Assembly: GCA_047967505.1 (NCBI GenBank)
Contig: CM106538.1
DNA length: 64,000 bases
Source: Dipteris shenzhenensis
Lineage: Eukaryota > Polypodiophyta > Polypodiopsida > Gleicheniales
Strand: one strand, 5' to 3'
This document shows, piece by piece, positions 1 to 11,825 of this stretch. Position 1 is the first letter of the stretch, and each line of letters starts with the position of its first letter. Both the position numbers and the translations under genes were made by a program. The notes beneath the pieces were generated by a model. That model ran no database searches. It was not told where the DNA came from and was given only the letters and a program-made list of their open reading frames with translations.

Positions 1-2005
1 CGTGCTAATGGACTCGCCATCACCTACCTATCCTATACAGAGAAGTATCACCACCAACAGCCCATAGCTTATATTCTTGCTTCAGTGCTCCCATCACCTC
101 TGGTCCATGTAGAAAAGTCACCTCTCAAGATCTCTCTTCCTCGTAATTCTCCTACAAGCCCACGTCTGCCTAGTTAGTAGTCGCAATCCCTTGTTCTCAG
201 AGCTCACGAAGCTCCCATCTCGTCTAAGGTGATTCCACCCGCAATCAAGATCCACACACCAACCAAAGTTCCCCGTCCCTGAGCTCGCATATCACCCCCA
301 CTTATGGCTCTCCTCCTCCTTGCCATTTCCAAGGTCCTTTGGCTCCTCAGCTGCCACCGACTTCTCCAGTAAAACCTCCTATTGCTCAAGATACTCCCTG
401 CTTCTCCTACTGATGGTGCACCTCTTAGCGACCCCCAACTCTTGGATAAGCAACCATTTGTCCCTCACTCCTTCCTTCTTAGAGATCCCCAGTCTCTTAT
501 CGCCCACTATCCTCCCTGCACTCCATCGTATCTGTCCTCTAGCTACAGTCTCGCGATGTGCGCTCCACTCTCCAGCCACCTAAGGCAATAGCTCCATCAT
601 CCTCACCCTTCTCATATACACCTACAATTTGCAATCCTTCCTCTTGGTCCTGCCTTCTGCCTAGTTGTGTTTCCCAACCCAGTAGCCCTCCACGAGCTCC
701 CCTACTTCTATCAAGAAGAGTCCCCCTGTCTCCTTATCCTTGTGCAATCCTTCTCTATTCATAGAGCTCCTTCCTGTGGTCGTTTAGCTCATATATTAGT
801 GACCCCCAGGAGCCTCCTGCAATCTTATCAAGTCGCATCGAATCCTCTTCCCTCCAAAAGCCACCATGGACCTCCCCTTTCAGCAACCATCACGTTCCCC
901 AGTTCCCAGCTACCACCTCACCTTTAGAAGTTTGTCCTTCAACCTCACGTAGCCACAATTTATGCATGCCTTTTTTATTATAGCCATGTCATCACCTTAT
1001 TTTCCACCACTCTTCCACCCTTCAAACTTTATACCAAGGCCCTTATTGCTCAAATCATTGACTATGTGCACACAAATGCATGCCACCAACATTTAGTGCC
1101 ATATTGCCCATACTACCACATATGGTGAACACCATCCTGACACAATGGATTTACAAGACAACCACGACAGAAAAATGCTCATGCCCTCATACAAAAAGCA
1201 CTCGGGACAACCATGAAAGCACATGTCATCCCTCAACAAAACACCATCACACTTTGGATGCCATGCTCTGGATTAGCCTGCTGCAACCTACACTGCATTT
1301 AATTATCTCCCAGGAGTCCTTGGAGAAGCATCTGCCATCTCAAGAAAGTATATCATCAATGTGGAGTCTTTCATGAGAGTGTCCATGGCTCATTTCCACT
1401 ACCAACTAGCTATGTACATAGCTATGCACTCACCTAGCAACATGCAACAAGTGAAAAACATTTTTTCATTTTTATCCACACAACGTGCTTTTAGACACAC
1501 AGACTATGAGCTGATTTTCGAGCCTACTTTTAGCACACTTGCTTTTCTCCACATTCTTTTAGTGTTGCGGCTTGCTTTCCTATTAACAAACACAACTCTA
1601 GGCATCCACACTCATCTCCAGGCTTACATTGTCATCCCCAAGCATACAAGAGAAGAGGGTGAACAAGGAAGAGAAGAAGGAGAAATAGCTTTGAAGAAGA
1701 ACAAGAAGCTTCCATAACTCTATCCAAGGTAAGTCTCTTGGCGGTTCGTCTTCTTTGGAAGTTGCTCTCCTTGGATTCGTCTTTTATCGTATGCAAGGAA
1801 GGGATGCTTTTGATACTAGTGTTGTTCCTTTTGGGGTCGGGCACATTCCTTTTTAGCTTCTTTTAAAAGGCGTCTATTGCAGCACGTCTATAGATGCGTC
1901 TAATAGTGCATAGAATTTTTGGAGAAATAGGAAGCCACGCCTGTAGATGCACTCTTAGATGCATCTATAGATGCGCTATGATAGTTTTCTTATGTTTTCT
2001 TGTGT
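1..2005. other. No gene recognised; C/T-rich plus strand
   Basis: The stretch is rich in C and T on the plus strand. It gives only short Ser/Pro/Leu-rich open frames without recognisable domains or start context. At about 1885-1980 the motif atagatgcgtct and variants recur several times. I see no RNA gene, no LTR pair and no convincing splice-site framework. Confidence 0.5.
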
Positions 2006-2010
2006 GTTCT

Positions 2011-2090
2011 TCCCTTTCTCCTTCCCCTTCCCCTTCCCCTTCCCCTTCTCTTTCCCTTCCCCTTCCCCTTCCCCTTCCTTCTTTTTCCCT
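2011..2090. repeat. (TTCCCC)n hexanucleotide microsatellite
   Basis: Consecutive TTCCCC units with a few interruptions are visible directly. It immediately precedes the longer pyrimidine tract to the right. Confidence 0.9.
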
Positions 2091-2219
2091 AATGCATTCA
2101 TGAGGAAATAAGGGATTGCATGAATGATGGAAATAAGTGATTGCATGAGGGAAGAAAGAGGAAAATGGGACTAAAGCATGAGGGTGGGATAAAGACAGAG
2201 AGCATGCATGATGGAGCAT

Positions 2220-2930
2220 TCTCTTTCTCTCTTTTTTCTCCTCTTTGTTCCTCTCTTTTCCCCTCTCTTTTCCTCTATTTTCTCCTCTCTTTCCTTCTCT
2301 TTTTTCCTCTCTTTTTCTCTCTTATCTCCTCTCTTTTTTTCTCTCTTTTTTCTCCTCTCTTTTTGTCTCTTTTCCTCTCTTATCTCCTCTCTTTTTCTCT
2401 CTTTTTTCTCATCTCTTTTCCTCTTCTTTCTCCTCTCTTTCCTTCTCCTTTTTCCTCTCTTTTTCTCTCTTCTCTCTTTTTCCCTCTTTTCTCTCGTTTC
2501 TTTTCCTCTCTTTTCCTCTCTTTTCTCCTCTCTCTCCTTCTCTCTTTTTCTTTCTTTTATCCTCACTTTTTCTCTGTTTATCCTTCTCTCTTTTATCCTC
2601 TCTTTTCCTCTCTTATCTCCTCTCTTTTTCTCTCTTTTTTCTCATATCTTTTCCTCTCTTTTCTCCTCTCTTTCCTTCTCTTTTTTCCTCTATTTTCTCT
2701 CTTATCTCCTCTTTTTTTCTCTCTTTTTTCTCCTCTCTTTTCCTCTCTTTTCTCCTCTCTTTCCTTGAACACTCTTTTTCTCTCTTTTATCCTCTCTTTT
2801 TCCCCCTCTATTTTTACCTCTCTTTTCCTCTCTTTTCCTCTCTTTTCTCCTCTCTTTCCTTCTCTCTTTTCCTCTCTTTTCCCCTCTCTTTTCCTCTCTT
2901 TTCTCCTCTTTTTCCTTCTCTCTTTTTCCC
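2220..2930. repeat. Long degenerate polypyrimidine tract (TTTTCCTCTC-type)
   Basis: About 700 bases are almost entirely C and T on the plus strand, built from irregular alternation of TCTCTTTTT, CCTCTCTTTT and TCTCC units. All three plus-strand frames stay open because a tract without A or G has no stop codons. The long Ser/Leu/Phe frames here are therefore artefacts of composition. Confidence 0.95.
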
Positions 2931-2935
2931 CACAT

Positions 2936-3760
2936 GAAGCTTCAATAGCTTGACATTGAGCAATCAGATACAGACTTTTGTCACTCTAATTCAAAGAATG
3001 CAAGAGTTTGTAAATGCTTGCTCAATGTCAGGCTGTCACTCTATTTTTTCTTTTGCATGATGGAAAGAGGGCATGCTCGATGGTAATCTTCTTCTTTTCT
3101 TTTCTTTAGTTCATCATGTGGCGAGGAAGCTCTTCAACCTCACTCGATCTTTGGGATGCCATCTTTCAAGAGTTATATAACATTTTGGGGCACCCTCCCA
3201 CTCTTGGGGAGTTATTTACATACTTGATGGCTACTCTAAACACCCCCAAGGAGTCGGCAGTACAGACTCCAAACCACCCCAACCCCACACTATCTGAGAT
3301 TACCCTGGTGGAGTCGAGATAGCCCAATAGGCTACAGAGCCACGCCTCTTTTGGCCAATCATTAGAAGTTCCTTCTCCCTTATGGTCTAGTGTCTCTTCT
3401 CCCCTACGGCGGTCTGGAGCCCCTTCTCCCCACCTATGGTTAGGAGGCCCTTCTGCCTCACAGAGCCACTAGCGTACTCTCGTGCAGTCGAGAGTCACTT
3501 CTCTAGATATGAGTGGCCAACGTACTAGCTCAACATGATAGGGTAGCAGGCATAGCAGCAGGGAGAGCAGTGGGGGATGCATGGCATAGCGCTTTGGGGG
3601 GGGTAATGGTGGGGGCAGGGATGATTCAGATGATGCAGACGTGCCACAAGGTGATGGTACCATCTTCTATGTCATCACTTAGATAGGAGGCATCTTGATG
3701 GATGCATGGGGTGTGAAGATAGTGGGAGAGAGGGAAGGAGTCTCACTTGCGGCTTTCTCA
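2936..3760. other. No gene recognised
   Basis: This is unique-looking sequence with one 68-codon open frame at 3116-3322 that shows no known motif. It may include flank or the distal part of the copia LTR to its right, but no boundary can be set. Confidence 0.4.
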
Positions 3761-3779
3761 CATGCACAATGGGGGAATA

Positions 3780-4064
3780 CAGACAAAGGTGGAGGCTGAA
3801 AACAGTTTTCCTCTTCTTAGTTGTGAAAGCCAAAAGAACTCTAGTACAAAGAAAATAGAAGAACCCTATATGTGGGTCTCAAACCAAACTCAACTAACTA
3901 AGGTGGCATACTAACTGAGCCACAAACTAGAATAGATAAGGATAGCTGTCATCCAGCTATTATTCGTGGGCGGTGTATCAACCGCATCTCCAGCTAACAA
4001 GTCGGTGACATAAATGCACAACAGTCACCCTGGCATATCGCGAGTGGAGCTCGATATCTCAACA
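3780..4064 (-). mobile_element. Ty1/copia 3' LTR (left boundary uncertain)
   Basis: On the minus strand a polypurine tract (gagggggagtg, 4063-4074) follows the RNase H stop codon. It is followed directly by TGTTGAGATATCG, a typical copia LTR start at 4064. The LTR runs leftwards. No second LTR copy exists in the window, so its far end, placed near 3780, is only an estimate. Confidence 0.6.
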
Positions 4065-4090
4065 CTCCCCCTCGAGCTCAATCCCAATTC

Positions 4091-5546
4091 CTACACACCA
4101 AGTAGGTCTCTAAACTTGCGCAGCTTCTCTGTGCCCAATGCTTTTGTGAAGATGTCAGCTACCTGATCCTCTGTGCTGACATAAACTAGATCAATAAGAC
4201 CTAGTAACACTTTCTCCCGCACATAGTGATAATGCACCTCAATGTGCTTTGTTCTAGCATGAAAGATTGGGTTCTTTACCAAGTGTATACTGCTCATGTT
4301 GTCACAATAAATGACAACTGGCCCATCTGTAGACTGATGCATATCATAGAGTAGCTTATGCAACCAAGCTACCTCACATGCAGCCATTGCTGCACCCCTG
4401 TACTCAACCTCTGTGCTCGACAAGGCAACTGTAGGTTGTTTCTTGTTGCTCCAAGTGACTGCAGCACTCCCAAAAGAGAACACATATCCACTGGTAGATC
4501 ATTTATCAGAAATAACCAGCCCAATCAGCATCAGTGTATCCATGCAACTGTATCTGAACCCTAGCCTCATAAAATAGTCCATACTGCAATGTGGACTTCA
4601 CATACCTGAGTATGCGTCTAGCCGCATCCAAATGCGGTTTCCTTGGAGCCTGCATAAACTGACTTACCAATCCAATAGCATAGCTTAGATCTGGCCTGGT
4701 AATGGTCATATAAATCAAACTTCCTACTATGCGTCTGTACATAGTAGGGTCTTCCAAAAGCTCACCTGCATCTATGCTCAACTTCACATTCTGCTCCAAA
4801 GGAACTAAAATAGGCTTACAGCCTGTCATCCCATATTTGGACAGCATGTCCAATCCATACTGCCTCTGCAAGAGCTGTATCCCACTTGGTGATCTAATCA
4901 CCTCAATGCCCAAGAAATAACGTAGCTCTCCCAAATCCTTCATCTCAAACTTTTGCTTCAATAGCATTTTCACATGAAGGATGTCTTCATCACTATCACC
5001 TGTGATGATCAAATCATCAACATAAATGACAAGCAGCATAATACCCTTCTCTGTTTTTTTCACATAGAGTGAGAAATCTGCCTTGGAAATCTGAAAACCA
5101 ATAGTGACAAGATATTGTCCTATCTTGTCAGACCATGCTCTAGGTGCTTGCTTCAAGCCATACAAGGCTTTCTTCAACCTCCAAACAAACTCAGGATGAA
5201 TAGCATGAACATAACCTGCTGGCTGCTCCATAAAGACCTCTTCTTGCAAATCACCATGCAAGAAGGCATTCTTTACATCCATCTGATGTAAAGACTATCC
5301 CTTTGATGCGGCCATAGCAATGGCTGCTCTTACGGTTGCCATCCTTGCAACCGGGATGAAAGTCTCTTCATAATCAATGCCATATGTCTGTGCATACCCC
5401 TTGACAACTAATCTTGCCTTGTATCTATTCACAGAACCATCTGCATTGTGCTTGATCTTATAAACCCACTTACAGCCAATTGCATTCTTGTCTTTAGGCA
5501 AAGGCACCAATTCCCATGTAGCATTTGCATCCGAGGCATCCATCAT
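4091..5546 (-). pseudogene. Ty1/copia pol fragment: reverse transcriptase and RNase H, broken
   Basis: The right-hand part (5295-5546) carries the N-terminal RT region (NATWELVPLPKDK, CKWVYK, YKARLV). The middle (4506-5282) carries LDVKNAFLHGDL-type sequence, YGLKQAPRAW and the catalytic YVDD. The left part (4091-4483) carries RNase H with ALSSTEVEYR, CDNMSS, HARTKHIEVHYHYVRE and ADIFTKAL. A TAG codon at about 5295 interrupts the RT where the family has Trp. A frameshift plus extra stop at about 4495-4505 separates RT from RNase H. Gag, protease, integrase and the 5' LTR are missing: the element ends abruptly at 5546, where the tandem array begins. It is a dead, 5'-truncated copy. Confidence 0.93.
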
Positions 5547-6190
5547 CTAAAAATTAATAGAAGTCGTGTATATAGGTTGTAAAAATATAGAGCTAGGAGG
5601 TTTCTTAAATACCCATTGAACACGCTTTCTATATGATATTTTCACATAATGCCTTGGGCCCCACACATTGAAACTCTAGGCAACTTGCTAGCCTATAAAA
5701 TACCCATTAGATAGTTCCTAGCTTCAGGCAAGTTGCTTGTCTATTAAATAGGTGTCCTTTACCTTTAAGAAAAGTTGGTGCCTTAGGCTGATTTGATTCA
5801 CACATTAATATAGTCCATATAGCTTGAAGCATTTATTTGCAGGGTGCTCTGCATGTCAAATCTGGCCATCCTTCATTCGCTTACCCATAAAGCTCTCTAC
5901 TAATGTGGGAGTTATTGAAAGCAATTCAACCCATTGTAAACACCAAATGCTAGCTTCCTATTGGCTAGACAATAGAAATAGAGCTCTAGTGCTCAAAATG
6001 GCACCCTCCAAAAGTGAGGTGTGAATTGTGAAATCAATGGTGCTTCACCTATGCCTCCATTTTTGTGCAAGCCTCCAAAGCTAGCTACTAGTGCCACATT
6101 TTGGGCTTCATCCTTAGAGGGGCATTTGGGTTCAAGAAGAATCGCCTTCACCTTTAGTATTGGTTGAGGGATATGAATAAAAGTGGCACT

Positions 6191-6310
6191 ATCAGGAAAC
6201 CACACCTTGGCACGTTTTATGAGTGTAGGCCCAAAAGAGAGGAAAAGCATGACTCTTGTGAGGGGGGTAGCATCAAGAAACCACACCTTGGCACGTTTTA
6301 TGAGTGTAGG
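6191..6310 (+). repeat. Paired 39-bp motif inside each array unit
   Basis: The motif beginning atca(g/a)gaaaccacacc and containing ttggcacgttttatgag occurs at 6191-6229 and again at 6272-6310, 81 bp apart. The pair is conserved in every array copy, including the one closest to the UGT gene (about 11558-11677). It lies some 130-270 bp upstream of each TATA-like element in the full copies, so it could be a duplicated cis-element. That role is inference. Confidence 0.7.
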
Positions 6311-9300
6311 TTCAAGAAGGCATGATTCCATTTGAACTCTTCATCACCAGTCTCCCAGGACTAGAGGGTTCATCTCCCATTCCCCCCTCCTAATGCATTG
6401 CAAGGACAACCTTCCTTGAACGTGTATTCTTTAACGAGGCCTATATAGTACCCATCAATATCCGATACTACTACACAAGAGGCTATTCCCATCGTTTATT
6501 CCTCCTCTTCCCCTTAACATATACAATAGAGTTGAGATAGACTTGAATGGAAACACTCCTCGCTATTCCAGTATATATTATGCTTTGTTGAAACAAAATT
6601 ATATTTACCAATTCTAGCATATTCATCACTCAAAAAAATTAATAGATGAAAGAAGTATTAACACTACTTGTGATAATGTTATCATGATACAAGATCATAA
6701 GGCATTTCTATGAAGAAGGACCTTATAGAAAAATCCTTTCACATGCCTTCTACTTCAATAAAAAGATTTCTTTAGTTTTTATTTCTTGCATAAAGATTTT
6801 CAAACAAATATATTTTAAATGAGTTTGATTTTGGAGGAAATTGCCTTTGCATATCTCCTCATTTGAAAACTAGCAATATAAAAAATTTGAATAGTCATTT
6901 TTTCAAGCCGTCCCATAGTGAAGCGTGAATTCAGACCCTCTTTTATCTAGTCGAAGTTCCTTTGGTAGAATGCAATGAAAGCCATGTGTCATGGGGAGAA
7001 AGAATAAGAGTCATGGATAATTGAATGTGTGCACCATATAGGCTCTCCACTCAACATGAACGGGATACGTGTGGGAGTCTTAAGTTCTTGAAAGGAAAAG
7101 AAAATCTATTGTACATCTCTCTCCATCAAATTGTTCAACAACTCCACATCCAAGGAGTTAACTAAGAAATATATGTGTGTGCATTTTTTTAAAAAAAGTG
7201 TTTTATTATTATTATTTTTTAAAAGCTGGGATTTTATTTTCTCGAGGAGTTAAAAAAATTATACATACATATGCAATTTTTTAATTCAACAAGTGAAAAT
7301 ATCCATATCAGAGGGGTATTTTTTTATCATCTGAAAATTAATAGAAGTGGTGTATATAGGTTGTAAAAATATAGAGCTAGGAGGTTTCTTAAATACCCAT
7401 TGAACACGCTTTCTATATGATATTTTCACATAATGCCTTGGGCCCCACACATTGAAATTCTAGGCAACTTGCTAGCCTATAAAATACCCATTAGATAGTT
7501 CCTAGCTTTAGGCAAGTTGATTGTCTATTAAATAGGTGTCCTTTACCTTTAAGAACAGTTGGTGCCTTAGGCTGATTTGATTCACACATTAATATAGTCC
7601 ATATAGCTTGAAGCATTTATTTGCAGGGTGCTCTGCATGTCAAATCTGGCCATCCTTCATTCGCTTACCCATAAAGCTCTCTACTAATGTGGGAGTTATT
7701 GAAGGCAATTCAACCCATTGTAAACACCAAATGCTAGCTTCCTATTGGCTAGACAATAGAAATAGAGCTCTAGTGCTCAAAATGGCACCCTCCAAAAGTG
7801 AGGTGTGAATTGTGAAATCAATGGTGCTTCACCTATGGTGCTTCACCTATGCCTCCATTTTTGTGCAAGCCTCCAAAGCTAGCTACTAGTGCCACATTTT
7901 GGGCTTCATCCTTAGAGGGGCATTTGGGTTCAAGAAGAATCGCCTTCACCTTTAGTATTGGTTGAGGGATATGAATAAAAGTGGCACTATCAGGAAACCA
8001 CACCTTGGCACGTTTTATGAGTGTAGGCCCAAAAGAGAGGAAAAGCATGACTCTTGTGAGGGGGGTAGCATCAAGAAACCACACCTTGGCACGTTTTATG
8101 AGTGTAGGTTCAAGAAGGCATGATTCCATTTGAACTCTTCATCACCAGTCTCCCAGGACTAGAGGGTTCATCTCCCATTCCCCCCTCCTAATGCATTGCA
8201 AGGACAACCTTCCTTGAACGTGTATTCTTTAACGAGGCCTATATAGTACCCATCAATATCCGATACTACTACACAAGAGGCTATTCCCATCGTTTATTCC
8301 TCCTCTTCCCCTTAACATATACAATAGAGTTGAGATAGACTTGAATGGAAACACTCCTCGCTATTCCAGTATATATTATGCTTTGTTGAAACAAAATTAT
8401 ATTTACCAATTCTAGCATATTCATCACTCAAAAAAATTAATAGATGAAAGAAGTATTAACACTACTTGTGATAATGTTATCATGATACAAGATCATAAGG
8501 CATTTCTATGAAGAAGGACCTTATAGAAAAATCCTTTCACATGCCTTCTACTTCAATAAAAAGATTTCTTTAGTTTTTATTTCTTGCATAAAGATTTTCA
8601 AACAAATATATTTTAAATGAGTTTGATTTTGGAGGAAATTGCCTTTGCATATCTCCTCATTTGAAAACTAGCAATATAAAAAATTTGAATAGTCATTTTT
8701 TCAAGCCGTCCCATAGTGAAGCGTGAATTCAGACCCTCTTTTATCTAGTCGAAGTTCCTTTGGTAGAATGCAATGAAAGCCATGTGTCATGGGGAGAAAG
8801 AATAAGAGTCATGGATAATTGAATGTGTGCACCATATAGGCTCTCCACTCAACATGAACGGGATACGTGTGGGAGTCTTAAGTTCTTGAAAGGAAAAGAA
8901 AATCTATTGTACATCTCTCTCCATCAAATTGTTCAACAACTCCACATCCAAGGAGTTAACTAAGAAATATATGTGTGTGCATTTTTTTAAAAAAAGTGTT
9001 TTATTATTATTATTTTTTAAAAGCTGGGATTTTATTTTCTCGAGGAGTTAAAAAAATTATACATACATATGCAATTTTTTAATTCAACAAGTGAAAATAT
9101 CCATATCAGAGGGGTATTTTTTTATCATCTGAAAATTAATAGAAGTGGTGTATATAGGTTGTAAAAATATAGAGCTAGGAGGTTTCTTAAATACCCATTG
9201 AACACGCTTTCTATATGATATTTTCACATAATGCCTTGGGCCCCACACATTGAAATTCTAGGCAACTTGCTAGCCTATAAAATACCCATTAGATAGTTCC

Positions 9301-11762
9301 TAGCTTCAGGCAAGTTGCTTGTCTATTAAATAGGTGTCCTTTACCTTTAAGAACAGTTGGTGCCTTAGGCTGATTTGATTCACACATTAATGTAGTCCAT
9401 ATAGCTTGAAGCATTTATTTGCAAGGTGCTCTGCATGTCAAATCTGGCCATCCTTCATTCGCTTACCCATAAAGCTCTCTACTAATGTGGGAGTTATTGA
9501 AGGCAATTCAACCCATTGTAAACACCAAATGCTAGCTTCCTATTGGCTAGACAATAGAAATAGAGCTCTAGTGCTCAAAATGGCACCCTCCAAAAGTGAG
9601 GTGTGAATTGTGAAATCAATGGTGCTTCACCTATGCCTCCAGTTTTGTGCAAGCCTCTAAAGCTAGCTACTAGTGCCGCATTTTGGGCTTCATCCTTAGA
9701 GGGGCATTTGGGTTCAAGAAGAATCGCCTTCACCTTTAGTATTGGTTGAGGGATATGAATAAAAGTGGCACTATCAGGAAACCACACCTTGGCACGTTTT
9801 ATGAGTGTAGGCCCGAAAGAGAGGAAAAGCATGACTCTTGTGAGGGGGGTAGCATCAAGAAACCACACCTTGGCACGTTTTATGAGTGTAGGTTCAAGAA
9901 GGCATGATTCCATTTGAACCCTTCATCACTAGTCTCCCAGGACTAGAGGGTTCATCTCCCATTCCCCCCTCCTAATGCATTGCAAGGACAACCTTCCTTG
10001 AACGTGTATTCTTTAACGAGGCCTATATAGTACCCATCAATATCCGATACTACTACACAAGAGGCTATTCCCATCGTTTATTCCTCCTCTTCCCCTTAAC
10101 ATATACAATAGAGTTGAGATAGACTTGAATGGAAACACTCCTCGCTATTCCATTATATATTATGCTTTGTTGAAACAAAATTATATTTACCAATTCTAGC
10201 ATATTCATCACTCAAAAAAATTAATAGATGAAAGAAGTATTAACACTACTTGTGATAATGTTATCATGATACAAGATCATAAGGCATTTCTATGAAGAAG
10301 GACCTTATAGAAAAATCCTTTCACATGCCTTCTACTTCAATAAAAAGATTTCTTTAGTTTTTATTTCTTGCATAAAGATTTTCAAACAAATATATTTTAA
10401 ATGAGTTTTATTTTGGAGGAAATTGCCTTTGCATATCTCCTCATTTGAAAACTAGCAATATAAAAAATTTGAATAGTCATTTTTTCAAGCCATCCCATAG
10501 TGAAGCGTGAATTCAGACCCTCTTTTATCTAGTCGAAGTTCCTTTGGTAGAATGCAATGAAAGCCATGTGTCATGGGGAGAAAGAATAAGAGTCGTGGAT
10601 GATTGAATGTGTGCACCATATAGGCTCTCCACTCAACATGAACAGGATACGTGTGGGAGTCTTAAGTTCTTGAAAGGAAAAGAAAATCTATTGTACATCT
10701 CTCTCCATCAAATTGTTCAACAACTCCACATCCAAGGAGTTAACTAAGAAATATATGTGTGTGCATTTTTTTAAAAAAAGTGTTTTATTATTATTTTTTT
10801 TTAAAAGCTGGGATTTTATTTTCTCGAGGAGTTAAAAAAATTATACATACATATGCAATTTTTTAATTCAACAAGTGAAAATATCCATATCAGAGGGGTA
10901 TTTTTTTATCATCTGAAAATTAATAGAAGTGGTGTATATAGGTTGTAAAAATATAGAGCTAGGAGGTTTCTTAAATACCCATTGAACACGCTTTCTATAT
11001 GATATTTTCACATAATGCCTTGGGCCCCACACATTGAAATTCTAGGCAACTTGCTAGCTTATAAAATACCCATTAGATAGTTCCTAGCTTCAGGCAAGTT
11101 GCTTGTCTATTAAATAGGTGTCCTTTACCTTTAAGAACAGTTGGTGCCTTAGGCTGATTTGATTCACACATTAATGTAGTCCATATAGCTTGAAGCATTT
11201 ATTTGCAGGGTGCTCTGCATGTCAAATCTGGCCATCCTTCATTCGCTTACCCATAAATCTCTCTACTAATGTAGGAGTTATTGAAGGCAATTCAACCCAT
11301 TGTAAACACCAAATGCTAGCTTCCTATTGGCTAGACAATAGAAATAGAGCTCTAGTGCTCAAAATGGCACCCTCCAAAAGTGAGGTGTGAATTGTGAAAT
11401 CAATGGTGCTTCACCTATGCGTCCATTTTTGTGCAAGCCTCCAAAGCTAGCTACTAGTGCCGCATTTTGGGCTTCATCCTTAGAGGGGCATTTGGGTTCA
11501 AGAAGAATCGCCTTCACCTTTAGTATTGGTTGAGGGATATGAATAAAAGTGGCACTATCAAGAAACCACACCTTGGCACGTTTTATGAGTGTAGGCCCGA
11601 AAGAGAGGAAAAGCATGACTCTTGTGAGGGGGGTAGCATCAAGAAACCACACCTTGGCACGTTTTATGAGTGTAGGTTCAAGAAGGCACGATTCCATTTG
11701 AACCCTTCATCACAATGCATTGCAAGGACAACCTTCCTTGAACGCGTATTCTTTAACGAGGC

Positions 11763-11769
11763 CTATATA
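11763..11769 (+). promoter_or_regulatory. TATA-box candidate for the UGT gene
   Basis: The element ctatata lies about 57 bp upstream of the UGT start codon and within the last array copy. The same element sits at about 6441, 8239 and 10023 in the other copies. It would give a leader of roughly 30 bases. No experimental start site is visible. Confidence 0.5.
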
Positions 11770-11825
11770 GTACCCATCCTTGGACTACCCATTTTGGGCT
11801 AGCAATTTGCCAAGTCTTAGTAGGC

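Larger units (their letters stand above)
5547..11778 (+). repeat. Tandem array of a 1,784-bp unit upstream of the UGT gene
   Basis: Units begin at 5547, 7331, 9129 and 10913 (spacings 1784, 1798, 1784) and are nearly identical by eye. The 1798 spacing is explained by a 14-bp duplication in copy 2 (7823-7836 repeated at 7837-7850). The last copy lacks 44 bp near 11713 and stops at 11778. Phased on the shared element cctatatagtacccatc, the copies end at 6456, 8254, 10038 and 11778, giving one partial plus three full units, the last abutting the UGT leader. The short open frames (66 and about 112 codons) recur because the DNA recurs and show no domain. The unit has no RT or integrase motif and no evident LTR structure. 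Confidence 0.95.

Noticed and set aside
2141-2953. Long open frames (up to 270 codons) in the pyrimidine tract
   Set aside because: Pure C/T sequence has no stop codons; the frames are composition artefacts with Ser/Leu/Phe only.
5824-11697. Recurrent 66- and 112-codon frames in each array copy
   Set aside because: They repeat only because the DNA repeats; no known domain, and the 112-codon frame is partly a duplicated peptide from the 39-bp motif.
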